Assembly (NCBI GenBank): GCA_900770665.1
Contig: CAAGKZ010000030.1
Location: 1-11,881 of the forward strand
DNA: 11,881 bases
Origin: Bacteroidaceae bacterium
Lineage (GTDB): Bacteria > Bacteroidota > Bacteroidia > Bacteroidales > Bacteroidaceae
Direction of reading: 5' to 3'
Shown: in pieces, positions 1 to 7,017 of the stretch
Numbering within the stretch: position 1 is the first letter of the stretch
How the letters are laid out: every line of letters starts with the position of its first letter
Program-made: the position numbers and the translations under genes
The notes under the pieces: generated by a model
Databases searched by the model: none
What the model was told of the DNA's origin: nothing
What the model saw: only the letters and a program-made list of their open reading frames with translations

Positions 1-9
1 CGGCTAGTC

Positions 10-40
10 GCACGAAGCATGGATGAAAATCATGCCGTGC
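10..40. other. Hairpin near left edge, upstream of radA
   Basis: Bases 10-21 and 31-40 are complementary apart from a two-base AA bulge (gcacg-aa-gcatg against catgccgtgc), with a nine-base loop. There is no U-tract on either side, so it is not a convincing intrinsic terminator. It could be a leader or 3'-end structure of a gene that lies outside the window. The rest of 1-105 holds no gene I can support. Confidence 0.3.
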
Positions 41-73
41 GGGTCGCTAAGAAATGAACGAGCCAATGACATT

Positions 74-82
74 GCAAATATA
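74..82 (-). promoter_or_regulatory. Possible -7 element of a leftward promoter
   Basis: Read on the minus strand this is TATATTTGC, which fits the Bacteroidetes -7 consensus TAnnTTTG. No TTTG-like -33 element is seen about 20 bases upstream on that strand. If real, it would drive a gene to the left of the window, divergent from radA. A chance match in A/T-rich DNA is quite possible. Confidence 0.2.
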
Positions 83-105
83 GAATGACATTTATAGGTT
101 AAAAT

Positions 106-1473
106 ATGGCAAAAGAAAAATCGGTTTTTCTGTGTAACGACTGTGGCTACGAGTCGCCAAAGTGGGCGGGAAAGTGCCCTGCTTGCGGTGCGTGGAACAG
201 TTTTGTTGAAAAGGTGGTGAGGAATACACCGGCGGCGCGAGCATCGCTTGCGACAGGTGAGAAACCACAGGTGCGCCCAATGCTCATTGACGATGTGGCA
301 ACCGACGCGCTGCCGCGCATTGACATGCGTGACGGCGAGCTGAACCGTGTGCTTGGCGGTGGCCTTGTGCCGGGTTCGCTTGTGTTGCTTGGCGGTGAGC
401 CGGGAATCGGAAAATCGACACTGGTGTTGCAGACAATCCTGGGGATGCCCGACCGCAAGGTGCTCTATGTGTCGGGCGAGGAGAGCGTGCAGCAGATAAA
501 GCTGCGTGCCGACCGCATTGCCCACGAGCGCGGCAACTGCCACATTGTATGCGAGACATCGCTCGAGACAATCTTCGTGCACATAAAGAACGTGCAGCCC
601 GAGTTGCTTGTAATCGACTCAATCCAGACAATGTGCAGCGAGGCTGTCGACTCTTCACCCGGCAGCATGGCACAGGTGCGCGAGTGCACGGGTATGCTCC
701 TGAAGTTTGCAAAGGAGAACAACGTGCCTGTAATCCTCATAGGTCACATAACAAAGGACGGTGCAATTGCCGGCCCAAAGATACTTGAGCACATTGTTGA
801 TGTTGTCATTCAGTTCGAGGGCGACCAGCACTATCTCTACCGCGTGCTGCGCTCGATAAAGAACCGTTTCGGCAGCACAGCCGAGCTCGGAATCTATGAG
901 ATGCGCCGCGAGGGTCTCCGTCAGGTCACCAACCCGTCGGAACTGCTGTTGAGTGAGCGTCACAAGGGAATGAGTGGCGTGGCGATAGCATCGGCAATTG
1001 AGGGCGTGAGTCCGTTCCTCATAGAGGCACAGGCATTGGTGAGCACGGCGGCCTATGGCACGCCACAGCGTTCGGCGACAGGCTTCGACGGCCGCCGCAT
1101 GAACATGTTGCTTGCGGTGCTCGAAAAGCGTGTGGGCTTCAAACTGGCGCAGAAGGATGTCTACCTGAACATTGCCGGCGGTTTGCGCGTGAACGACCCA
1201 GCCATTGACCTTGCGGTAATCAGTGCCATCCTGTCGAGCAACATGGATGTCGAGATTGAACCTACAATTTGCATGGCTGGCGAGGTGGGCCTCTCGGGCG
1301 AGATACGCCCCGTGAACCGCATTGAGCAGCGCATTGCCGAGGCCGCAAAGCTCGGCTTCAAGCAGATAATTGTTCCGCGCAGCAACCTCAAGGGATTGGA
1401 TGTTTCGCGTTTTGGCATTGAGGTACTGCCCGTGGGCAAGGTCGAAGAGGCGTTCCGCTTAGTGTTTGGATAA
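106..1473 (+). CDS. radA: DNA repair protein RadA (Sms), branch-migration ATPase
   Basis: RadA is a RecA-like ATPase that works with RecA in recombination. It promotes branch migration of recombination intermediates in the cytoplasm. The 455-residue product has the full family architecture and the usual length. A four-cysteine zinc finger lies at C10, C13, C24 and C27. The Walker A motif GEPGIGKST is at 97-105 with K103, and a Walker B strand LLVIDS is at 167-172. The RadA-specific KNRFG motif is at 252-256. A Lon-protease-like domain occupies about 290-455 and includes GEVGLSGEIRPV at 392-403. The ATG is fixed by the zinc finger starting at residue 10. The start is preceded by A/T-rich sequence (gttaaaat) with no Shine-Dalgarno, as is usual in Bacteroidetes. 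No clear promoter is visible in the 105 bases upstream, so it may be read through from a gene to the left. No key residue is missing. Identification is firm. Confidence 0.97.
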   Translation: MAKEKSVFLCNDCGYESPKWAGKCPACGAWNSFVEKVVRNTPAARASLATGEKPQVRPMLIDDVATDALPRIDMRDGELNRVLGGGLVPGSLVLLGGEPGIGKSTLVLQTILGMPDRKVLYVSGEESVQQIKLRADRIAHERGNCHIVCETSLETIFVHIKNVQPELLVIDSIQTMCSEAVDSSPGSMAQVRECTGMLLKFAKENNVPVILIGHITKDGAIAGPKILEHIVDVVIQFEGDQHYLYRVLRSIKNRFGSTAELGIYEMRREGLRQVTNPSELLLSERHKGMSGVAIASAIEGVSPFLIEAQALVSTAAYGTPQRSATGFDGRRMNMLLAVLEKRVGFKLAQKDVYLNIAGGLRVNDPAIDLAVISAILSSNMDVEIEPTICMAGEVGLSGEIRPVNRIEQRIAEAAKLGFKQIIVPRSNLKGLDVSRFGIEVLPVGKVEEAFRLVFG

Positions 1474-1480
1474 TTAACGA

Positions 1481-1508
1481 GCGGAAAGCGGAAAAGTGAA
1501 AACGGAAA
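1481..1508 (+). repeat. Heptad array A: four 7-base units, NNNGAAA
   Basis: Directly after radA come four contiguous 7-base units: gcggaaa, gcggaaa, agtgaaa and acggaaa. They share the pattern NNNGAAA with no gaps. The array resembles the arrays at 1628-1655, 1671-1705 (opposite strand) and 11578-11633. A period of seven is not a multiple of three, so it is unlikely to be coding. Function is unknown. Confidence 0.7.
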
Positions 1509-1550
1509 GCCGAGGTTTTAATAAACAGAGGTTGTTAAAGCGAAAATGAT

Positions 1551-1600
1551 ACCCCCTCCGAAATTACTTTGTAATTTCTCGTCCCCCTAAGACAGAGGGA
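1551..1600. repeat. Nested inverted repeat in the radA-FAD gene spacer
   Basis: A perfect 8-base stem with a 3-base loop is formed by gaaattac (1560-1567) and gtaatttc (1571-1578). Outside it, ccctc (1554-1558) can pair with gaggg (1595-1599). The element sits between two heptad arrays. The C-rich and G-rich flanks and the central palindrome look like a small mobile-element remnant or a structured RNA, but there is no U-tract of terminator type after it. Confidence 0.5.
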
Positions 1601-1627
1601 CAATTATAAAACGGAAAACTTGTAATA

Positions 1628-1705
1628 GCGGAAAGTGGAAAAGAGAAAGCTGAAAGCTGCGGGAGCGGGTTTTCACCTTTCCGCTTTCACCTTTCACCTT
1701 TCACC
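1628..1705. repeat. Heptad arrays B and C, head to head, upstream of FAD gene
   Basis: Bases 1628-1655 are four purine-rich heptads (gcggaaa, gtggaaa, agagaaa, gctgaaa). After a 15-base G-rich spacer, 1671-1705 are five pyrimidine-rich heptads (tttcacc, tttccgc, then tttcacc three times). The two arrays are on opposite strands, so they can pair: 1627-1642 matches the complement of 1670-1685 at 14 of 16 bases. The array ends nine bases before the ATG of the oxidoreductase, so it must lie in its leader or promoter region. A 16-base stretch (1678-1693) recurs inverted at 11576-11591. Confidence 0.75.
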
Positions 1706-1714
1706 TTATTAAAT

Positions 1715-3307
1715 ATGGTACACGAATTTCAGTTAAGAGTGCAGCCCTATGAGGCTGCCAACGAGCAGTCGCTCGCACGATACATAGCCCGCGAGAAGGG
1801 CATGGACGAGCGTACAATAAACGCGGTGCGCGTGTTGCGTCGCAGTATCGATGCACGTCAGCGTACAATATATATTAATCTCACGGTAAGGGTGTTTGTG
1901 AACGAGATGCCTCCGGTCGATGAGTTCACACCGCGCGAGTACCCCAACGTGGAGGGCAAGCGTCCGGTTATTGTTGTGGGTGCAGGCCCTGCAGGTCTTT
2001 TTGCAGCACTCAAGCTCATTGAGAATGGTCTTCGCCCTATTGTCGTGGAGCGCGGAAAGGATGTGCGCACACGCAAGGTAGACCTAGCGAACATATCGCG
2101 CACACACACTGTGAACCCCGAGTCGAACTACTGCTTCGGCGAGGGTGGTGCGGGAGCATACTCCGACGGCAAGCTCTACACACGCAGTAAAAAGCGTGGC
2201 AGCATAGAGGGAGTGCTCAACATCTTCTGCCAACACGGTGCAAGCCCCACAATCCTGGCCGATGCTCATCCGCACATAGGTACCGACAAATTGCCACGTG
2301 TGATTGAGAACATACGTAACCGCATAATTGAGTGCGGCGGTGAGGTACGCTTCGAGACCCGTATGGAGGAGATACTTCTGAATGGCGGCAAGGTGTGCGG
2401 AATACGTACCAACAACGGCGAGGTGCTTGCCGATGCGGTGATTCTTGCAACAGGACACTCGGCAAAGGATGTCTATCGTTGGCTCAATAGCAACAACATA
2501 GCTCTCGAGGCAAAGGGCTTTGCTGTAGGTGTGCGACTGGAGCATCCGTCGGAGCTCATTGACCAGATACAGTATCACTCGCCAAAGGGTCGCGGAAAAT
2601 ATCTGCCCGCTGCCGAATACAGCTTCACAACACAGGTTAATGGCCGCGGTGTCTACAGTTTCTGCATGTGCCCCGGTGGTGTGGTGATTCCGTCAGCTTC
2701 GGCAGCGCAGGAACTGCTTGTGAACGGTATGTCACCGTCGCACCGTGGTGGCGCGTGGAGCAACTCGGGAATGGTTGTGCAGATTAACCCCGAGGATGTG
2801 CTGCTGCCCGAGATGCAGATTGACTGCGACGGCATTGACCCTGTGGCCGATGATTCGCCATTGCGTGTGATGAACTTCCAGGAGCGCCTTGAGCGTCTCT
2901 GCTGGGTAATGGGTAACCGCAAGCAGACAGCACCGGCACAGCGAATGACCGATTTCGTGCGCGGCAAGCTCAGCTATGACCTGCCACGCAGTTCATATGC
3001 TCCGGGGCTCATTTCTTCGCCCCTGCACTTCTGGTTGCCGAAGTTCGTATCAACCCGCCTGCAGCGCGGCTTTGAGCAGTTCGGCCGCATGTCGCGCGGC
3101 TTCCTCACAAGCGAGGCTACAATGATTGGCGTGGAGACACGCACCTCGTCGCCCGTGCGCATTGTGCGTGATGGCGAGACACTGCAGCACGTTACCGTTC
3201 AAGGTCTCTTCCCCTGCGGCGAGGGTGCCGGTTATGCCGGCGGTATTGTGTCGGCAGCAGTTGATGGCGAGCGGTGTGCAATAGCGGCAAAAGAGTACCT
3301 GTCATAG
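1715..3307 (+). CDS. FAD-dependent oxidoreductase, COG2509 family
   Basis: The 530-residue product is a soluble flavoprotein of the uncharacterised FAD-dependent dehydrogenase group (COG2509). Its substrate is not known. The first 80 residues form the family's own N-terminal domain, with the conserved stretch ERTINAVRVLRRSIDARQR at about 32-50. A Rossmann fold follows: GAGPAG at 89-94 binds the FAD diphosphate, and E112 in VVERG should hold the ribose. NPESNYCFGEGGAGAYSDGK (134-153) and ATGHSA (245-250) are further FAD-binding elements. GEGAGYAGG at 502-510 is the C-terminal flavin motif. There is no signal peptide or membrane segment. The ATG is supported because the family N-terminus begins within the first ten residues and the sequence just upstream is repeat DNA. 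It follows radA on the same strand after 241 bases, so co-transcription is possible but not shown. Family membership is firm, biochemical role unknown. Confidence 0.93.
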   Translation: MVHEFQLRVQPYEAANEQSLARYIAREKGMDERTINAVRVLRRSIDARQRTIYINLTVRVFVNEMPPVDEFTPREYPNVEGKRPVIVVGAGPAGLFAALKLIENGLRPIVVERGKDVRTRKVDLANISRTHTVNPESNYCFGEGGAGAYSDGKLYTRSKKRGSIEGVLNIFCQHGASPTILADAHPHIGTDKLPRVIENIRNRIIECGGEVRFETRMEEILLNGGKVCGIRTNNGEVLADAVILATGHSAKDVYRWLNSNNIALEAKGFAVGVRLEHPSELIDQIQYHSPKGRGKYLPAAEYSFTTQVNGRGVYSFCMCPGGVVIPSASAAQELLVNGMSPSHRGGAWSNSGMVVQINPEDVLLPEMQIDCDGIDPVADDSPLRVMNFQERLERLCWVMGNRKQTAPAQRMTDFVRGKLSYDLPRSSYAPGLISSPLHFWLPKFVSTRLQRGFEQFGRMSRGFLTSEATMIGVETRTSSPVRIVRDGETLQHVTVQGLFPCGEGAGYAGGIVSAAVDGERCAIAAKEYLS

Positions 3308-3504
3308 GAAATGAATAAAAAGTAAACTTCTGCGTTACGCTTGTCCTAAAAATCCTCATTTACTTCAAGTAAACTCCGGTTTTTAGGCCTTCGCAAGCCG
3401 GCTGCCTTTGGTGAGCCTTGGCTGCACTCATTGTAAAATGCTAAAGCAAACTTTGCATTTCACTCGTTTGCGCAAGCCTTGAATTTTATCTTTTTATTCA
3501 TTCC
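3307..3504. mobile_element. MITE-like imperfect palindromic element
   Basis: The 198-base stretch after the FAD gene is bounded by terminal inverted repeats. A 13-base perfect match (3310-3322 against 3490-3502) extends to the GGAA/TTCC ends with one extra A on the left. Inside are two hairpins. One has arms 3345-3365 and 3367-3387, with perfect outer (cctaaaaa/tttttagg) and inner (tttactt/aagtaaa) segments. The other has arms 3436-3446 and 3451-3460. The left terminal repeat begins at the last base of the oxidoreductase stop codon. There is no transposase or usable ORF. It looks like a non-autonomous, REP- or MITE-like intergenic repeat, but target-site duplications are not evident and copies elsewhere in the genome cannot be checked here. 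Confidence 0.45.
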
Positions 3505-3507
3505 CTA

Positions 3508-3549
3508 AACATGAAATCGGGTGGCAGTGATGCCACCCGATTTCATGTT
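3508..3549. terminator. Strong 19-bp hairpin at the 3' end of manA
   Basis: Perfect 19-base arms (3508-3526 and 3531-3549) enclose the loop gtga. The right arm overlaps the first two plus-strand bases of the manA stop codon (3548-3550), so the hairpin begins inside the last codon of manA. It lies between two convergent genes and so probably terminates or protects both transcripts. Neither side has a long U-tract, so a role in stabilising the 3' end is as likely as classic intrinsic termination. Confidence 0.8.
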
Positions 3550-4516
3550 ATTCAACTATCCAACTTCCTAATAGTTCCATCTCTCCATCGGGGCAAATCT
3601 TTAGGCCGGTTGTCGTTGCCGGTATAAGGATGCTCTCGCCCTGGTGGATGTCAATTGTTTCTCCGCTGTTGTCGGTGATTGTTCCCTTGCCTGCGGTGCA
3701 TATGAGAATCACGAACGAGTCGAGCTGGGCAAGCGGCATCTCATACTTCTTTGTAAGGCGGTAGATGTCGGTTGTGAAGTAGCGGCACGACACAAGCTGT
3801 GTGGCCTTGTCGGGCTGTGCGTCGTAGTATGTGCGGTAGTCGGGCAGCACGGTGTAGTCTATTGCGCCCTTGCTCATTTCGGTGTGCAGCTCGCGTGGGT
3901 TGCCGCTGTCGTCGCAACGGTTGAAATCGTAGATGCGGTAGGTGATGTTAGATGTCTGCTGAATCTCGGCAATGAACGCACCGGCACCAATTGAGTGTAT
4001 GCGGCCTGCGGGAAGGAAGAATACATCGCCCTTGTGGATGTCATACTCCTGCAACAGGTCGGTGATGGTGTTGTCGGCTATGCTCTGCTCGTACTCCTCG
4101 GGGGTAACCTGCTTTGCAAAGCCCGATCGCAGGCGTGAACCGGGGTCGGCATCGACAACATACCACATCTCGGTCTTTCCCTTTGACTGGTGGCGCTCCC
4201 ATGCGAGCTTGTCGTTGGGGTGTACCTGGATTGAGAGGTCCTGGCGCGCATCGATGAACTTGATGAGCAGTGGGAACTCCTTGCCAAAGCGCTCGTAGTT
4301 GCTCTTGCCAAGCAGGGCTGCCTTGTCGCGTGCAATGAGCTCGGGCAGCTTCATGCCGGCATCAGCGCCCTCGGCTACTACCGACTCATTATCCTTGACA
4401 CCCGAAATCTCCCAGCTCTCGCCAACCTGTTTCTTGTCCGATTCTACCTCTTTGTAAGGGATAATCTTCTCTCCGCCCCAAAGCATCGACTTCAATATCG
4501 GTTTGAATTTGTACAT
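3548..4516 (-). CDS. manA: Mannose-6-phosphate isomerase, type I
   Basis: The enzyme interconverts mannose 6-phosphate and fructose 6-phosphate in the cytoplasm. It links mannose use to glycolysis and supplies precursor for GDP-mannose and GDP-fucose glycans. The 322-residue length fits the short, Bacillus-type ManA group. The cupin-fold metal ligands are visible: Q97 and H99 in SIQVHPND (95-102), E116 in GKTEMWYV (113-120), and H174 in GRIHSIGAG (171-179). The catalytic arginine is expected at R194 in ITYRIYDFNR (191-200). A second cupin domain, ending in the strands around SILIPATTTGL, completes the protein. The start codon gives the normal N-terminus with the conserved LWGG motif at 12-15. 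Upstream sequence is A/T-rich with no Shine-Dalgarno. The gene is divergent from the beta-barrel gene and convergent with the oxidoreductase, so it is probably monocistronic. All key residues are present. Confidence 0.95.
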   Translation of the reverse strand: MYKFKPILKSMLWGGEKIIPYKEVESDKKQVGESWEISGVKDNESVVAEGADAGMKLPELIARDKAALLGKSNYERFGKEFPLLIKFIDARQDLSIQVHPNDKLAWERHQSKGKTEMWYVVDADPGSRLRSGFAKQVTPEEYEQSIADNTITDLLQEYDIHKGDVFFLPAGRIHSIGAGAFIAEIQQTSNITYRIYDFNRCDDSGNPRELHTEMSKGAIDYTVLPDYRTYYDAQPDKATQLVSCRYFTTDIYRLTKKYEMPLAQLDSFVILICTAGKGTITDNSGETIDIHQGESILIPATTTGLKICPDGEMELLGSWIVE

Positions 4517-4612
4517 ATTGTGTTTGTTTAATGGTTTGCTTAATTTATCGTTGCAAGTTATGTATTTTTTGTAATTGATACATTGAATATTGTGTTAACG
4601 AATGTTAAAAAT

Positions 4613-4620
4613 GGGGGGGG
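4613..4620. repeat. G8 homopolymer upstream of beta-barrel gene
   Basis: Eight consecutive G residues lie in an otherwise A/T-rich divergent intergenic region. They end about ten bases before the proposed -33 element of the outer-membrane protein gene. Tracts of this kind can change length by slipped-strand mispairing and alter promoter activity, but that is only a possibility here. Confidence 0.6.
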
Positions 4621-4629
4621 TAAAAAGTG

Positions 4630-4661
4630 TTGCGCTGTTTGGAATTTTTTACTTATCTTCG
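4630..4661 (+). promoter_or_regulatory. Candidate Bacteroidetes-type promoter for beta-barrel gene
   Basis: The stretch tatcttcg at 4654-4661 matches the -7 consensus TAnnTTTG at all but one base. A TTG at 4630-4632 lies 21 bases upstream, about where the -33 element should be. Transcription would begin near 4668, about 14 bases before the ATG at 4682. This supports the shorter start codon over an in-frame ATG at 4583, which would lie upstream of the promoter. Confidence 0.4.
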
Positions 4662-4681
4662 CGCTCAAAATAATTTATTGT

Positions 4682-6961
4682 ATGTTTAAAAGGATATTAT
4701 TGTCGTTTGCTTTGTTCTTCTGTGCATTGAATATGCTGCATGCACAGGCAATAAACGGCCGTGTAACCAATAGAGAGTCTGTGCCTGTTGAGGGCGCGAA
4801 CGTGGTGCTGCAAAGCGCTGATTCTGTTTTTGTGGATGTTGCCTTGACCGACAGTGCCGGACTTTTCTCTTTCGGGCACAGCATGGATAACTTCCGTCTT
4901 GTGGTAAACCACATGGCCTACCATTCGCGCGAGGTGGAGTGCAACACATCTTCTGTCGGTGATATTATCCTTGAACCGCAGGACAGGGTGCTTGGCGAAC
5001 TTGATGTGGTTGCCGAGCGACCATTGGTTAAGGTGGAGAACGGCGCCTTGGCATACGACCTTGAACAGCTTACCCGCGACAAGGTGGTGAACAATACCTA
5101 TGATGCACTGACAAAGTTGCCCGGTGTGAGTGAGAAAGAGGGTAGTCTTACCCTTGTTGGTGCAAACTCCCTGACTGTGATAATAAACGGTAAACCATCG
5201 ACAATGAGTGCCGAGCAGGTTGCATCGCTGCTTAAGAGCACTCCTGTGGGGCGCGTCGAGAAGGTCGAGGTAATGTACAGCGCACCTCCGCACTATCATG
5301 TGCGTGGCGCAGCACTGAACATTGTGCTAAAGAAGGATACGCAATACTCGCTGCAGGGCGAGCTGGGTGGTGACTACATAAACCGTTTTACAGACAATGG
5401 CGGTGTGCATGCCTTTTTGCGCGCGGCAACCCCAAGCTTCGCGTTCGATGCAATGTACAACATTTCGCGCATCTCCGAGGTGCAGGACCTTGATATGATA
5501 TCACTGCACACGCTTGGCGGCGTGCAGCACGATATACGGCAGTTGCAGGAGATACGCGGCAGCCTGTGGAAACACAGTGCAAGGGCGGCGTTTGAATATA
5601 ATTTCGATGAGAAAAACAACATAAGTTTTGCCTATAACTACCAGACAAAAACCGATGCCGAGAGTAGTTCGACATCTGTCGGCAACTACCAAAACTCCGA
5701 GCAGAGAAAGGTGGTTGACAGCGACCACATGCATAACTTCTCTCTGCAGGCATTGACCGGGATTGGACTCTCGCTTGGAGTGGACTACACCATGTACAAT
5801 AACCACAGCACGCAGCACATGAACGTCACATTCCTAAGCGACAGCATGCAGCTCTTCATGTCGCAGAATGCAGGGCAGGATATACGTTCGCTGCACGCAT
5901 ATGCCGACCAAAAGCACGCGTTCGCAGGCGGTTGGACACTTGGATACGGTGCATCGTACCGCAACAGCGAGAGCAACGATTACCAATTATTCGATGCCGG
6001 TAGCACATTGGCAGGAACAAACGTTGAGGCAGCCTTGTCCGAGCACACCGCCGAAGCCTATGTTTCGTTCGGGCGTCAATCTCCGCTTGGACTTTCGTTT
6101 TCATTGTCGGCTACGGCGGAGTATTACAAGGTCAACGAGCGCGAGCGCTGGACATTCTACCCCCAGGCTTCGCTTACATACATGCGCCACCCCGGCCACA
6201 TTTTCCAGTCTACTTTCAATGTGAACAAACTGTACCCCTCGTACTGGCAGATGCAGTCGGCTGTGAGTTACATCGACGGTTACTCTGAACTGCATAACTC
6301 CCCCGGGCTTGAACCATCGAAATCATACATGTTCAATGCGAACTATACATTGAAACAGAAATATGTTTTCGGTCTGTTCTGCAACTACATCGACAAGTTC
6401 TTTGCCCAGGCAATGTACCAGTCGACCGACCGCCTTGCCCTCATCTACCAAACGCACAACTGGGACTATTTCTCACAATCGGGTATTATGGCTGTGTTGC
6501 CATACGCTCCTGTAAAGTGGTTCAACACACGTGCGACATTGGTGGGCTTTTATATGGCACAGCGCTGCGAAAACTTCTTTGACATCGGCTTCGAGGACCG
6601 TAAATTTGCTGCCAGTGCATCGCTCAACAATAGCTTTATTGTGAACAAAGACCTTGTCTTTGAACTCAATGGTTGGATGCAGTCGCCAATCACGCAGGGT
6701 ACATTCTCGGTAAAGACTATGTGGAGCCTGTCGGCCGGGGCAAAGTGGAACTTCGCCGGCGGCAAGGGTACATTGAGCTGTTTCTATAATGATATATTCA
6801 ATTCCACTCTTGGTGAAATGGTGATGGACTACAAAGGACAGAATCTTGTCCACAAGAATAATATGTACACACGCAACTTCACGCTTTCGCTGGTGTACCG
6901 TTTCGGTGGCTATAAGAAGAAGGAGGCGAAAGAGGTGGATACATCACGCTTCGGACATTAA
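4682..6961 (+). CDS. Outer-membrane beta-barrel protein, TonB-receptor-like
   Basis: The 759-residue product belongs to the Bacteroidetes outer-membrane beta-barrel family related to TonB-dependent receptors. Residues 1-21 are a signal peptide (MFKRILLSFALFFCALNMLHA) with cleavage expected near HAQ. Residues 23-100 form a carboxypeptidase-regulatory-like beta-sandwich starting INGRV. Residues about 104-220 resemble a receptor plug, ending in the typical VEKVEVMYSAPPHYHVRGAA stretch and NIVLKKD. Residues about 222-750 are a barrel of alternating aromatic and polar strands, and the last strand includes TLSLVYRFGGYK. The start at 4682 was chosen over an in-frame ATG 33 codons upstream because it opens directly with the signal peptide and lies behind the candidate promoter. 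There is no SusD-like neighbour, so this is not a SusC/SusD pair and the ligand cannot be inferred. Its role may be uptake or surface display. Family is firm, substrate unknown. Confidence 0.9.
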   Translation: MFKRILLSFALFFCALNMLHAQAINGRVTNRESVPVEGANVVLQSADSVFVDVALTDSAGLFSFGHSMDNFRLVVNHMAYHSREVECNTSSVGDIILEPQDRVLGELDVVAERPLVKVENGALAYDLEQLTRDKVVNNTYDALTKLPGVSEKEGSLTLVGANSLTVIINGKPSTMSAEQVASLLKSTPVGRVEKVEVMYSAPPHYHVRGAALNIVLKKDTQYSLQGELGGDYINRFTDNGGVHAFLRAATPSFAFDAMYNISRISEVQDLDMISLHTLGGVQHDIRQLQEIRGSLWKHSARAAFEYNFDEKNNISFAYNYQTKTDAESSSTSVGNYQNSEQRKVVDSDHMHNFSLQALTGIGLSLGVDYTMYNNHSTQHMNVTFLSDSMQLFMSQNAGQDIRSLHAYADQKHAFAGGWTLGYGASYRNSESNDYQLFDAGSTLAGTNVEAALSEHTAEAYVSFGRQSPLGLSFSLSATAEYYKVNERERWTFYPQASLTYMRHPGHIFQSTFNVNKLYPSYWQMQSAVSYIDGYSELHNSPGLEPSKSYMFNANYTLKQKYVFGLFCNYIDKFFAQAMYQSTDRLALIYQTHNWDYFSQSGIMAVLPYAPVKWFNTRATLVGFYMAQRCENFFDIGFEDRKFAASASLNNSFIVNKDLVFELNGWMQSPITQGTFSVKTMWSLSAGAKWNFAGGKGTLSCFYNDIFNSTLGEMVMDYKGQNLVHKNNMYTRNFTLSLVYRFGGYKKKEAKEVDTSRFGH

Positions 6962-6967
6962 AAACAC

Positions 6968-6996
6968 TGTGGGGTGGCTCAATGAGCCACCCCACA
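6968..6996. terminator. Bidirectional intrinsic terminator between convergent genes
   Basis: Perfect 14-base arms (6968-6981 and 6983-6996) form a GC-rich hairpin; the innermost pairs probably open into the loop. On the plus strand it follows the beta-barrel stop codon by six bases and is followed by atcttctta. On the minus strand it lies about 20 bases past the protease stop codon and is followed by gtgttttta, a good U-tract. It should therefore end both transcripts. Confidence 0.9.
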
Positions 6997-7017
6997 ATCT
7001 TCTTATAGCATGTTCCT

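Noticed and set aside
1..57. Plus-strand open frame from the window edge ending in KK-stop, as the tail of an upstream gene
   Set aside because: Only 18 codons are visible, several of them uncommon ones, with no family match. A leftward gene start is equally possible on the other strand, so neither was called.
4..582. Minus-strand 192-codon ORF opposite radA
   Set aside because: It lies almost entirely antisense to a firm radA gene, has no recognisable domain and is rich in Cys, His and Arg as expected for a shadow frame.
1474..1714. A riboswitch in front of the FAD gene
   Set aside because: The spacer is explained by heptad arrays and a simple palindrome; no conserved FMN or other riboswitch core motif is visible.
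2084..2578. Minus-strand 164-codon ORF inside the FAD gene
   Set aside because: It is antisense to well-conserved FAD-binding sequence and has no independent evidence of coding.
3320..3330. An 11-base match (aagtaaacttc) between the MITE-like element and the right-edge tandem repeat at 11852-11862
   Set aside because: The match is short and does not extend, so common origin of the two repeats is not supported.
4583..4681. A longer N-terminus for the beta-barrel protein
   Set aside because: The extra 33 residues include the G8 tract and the candidate promoter and would bury the signal peptide. The start at 4682 is better.
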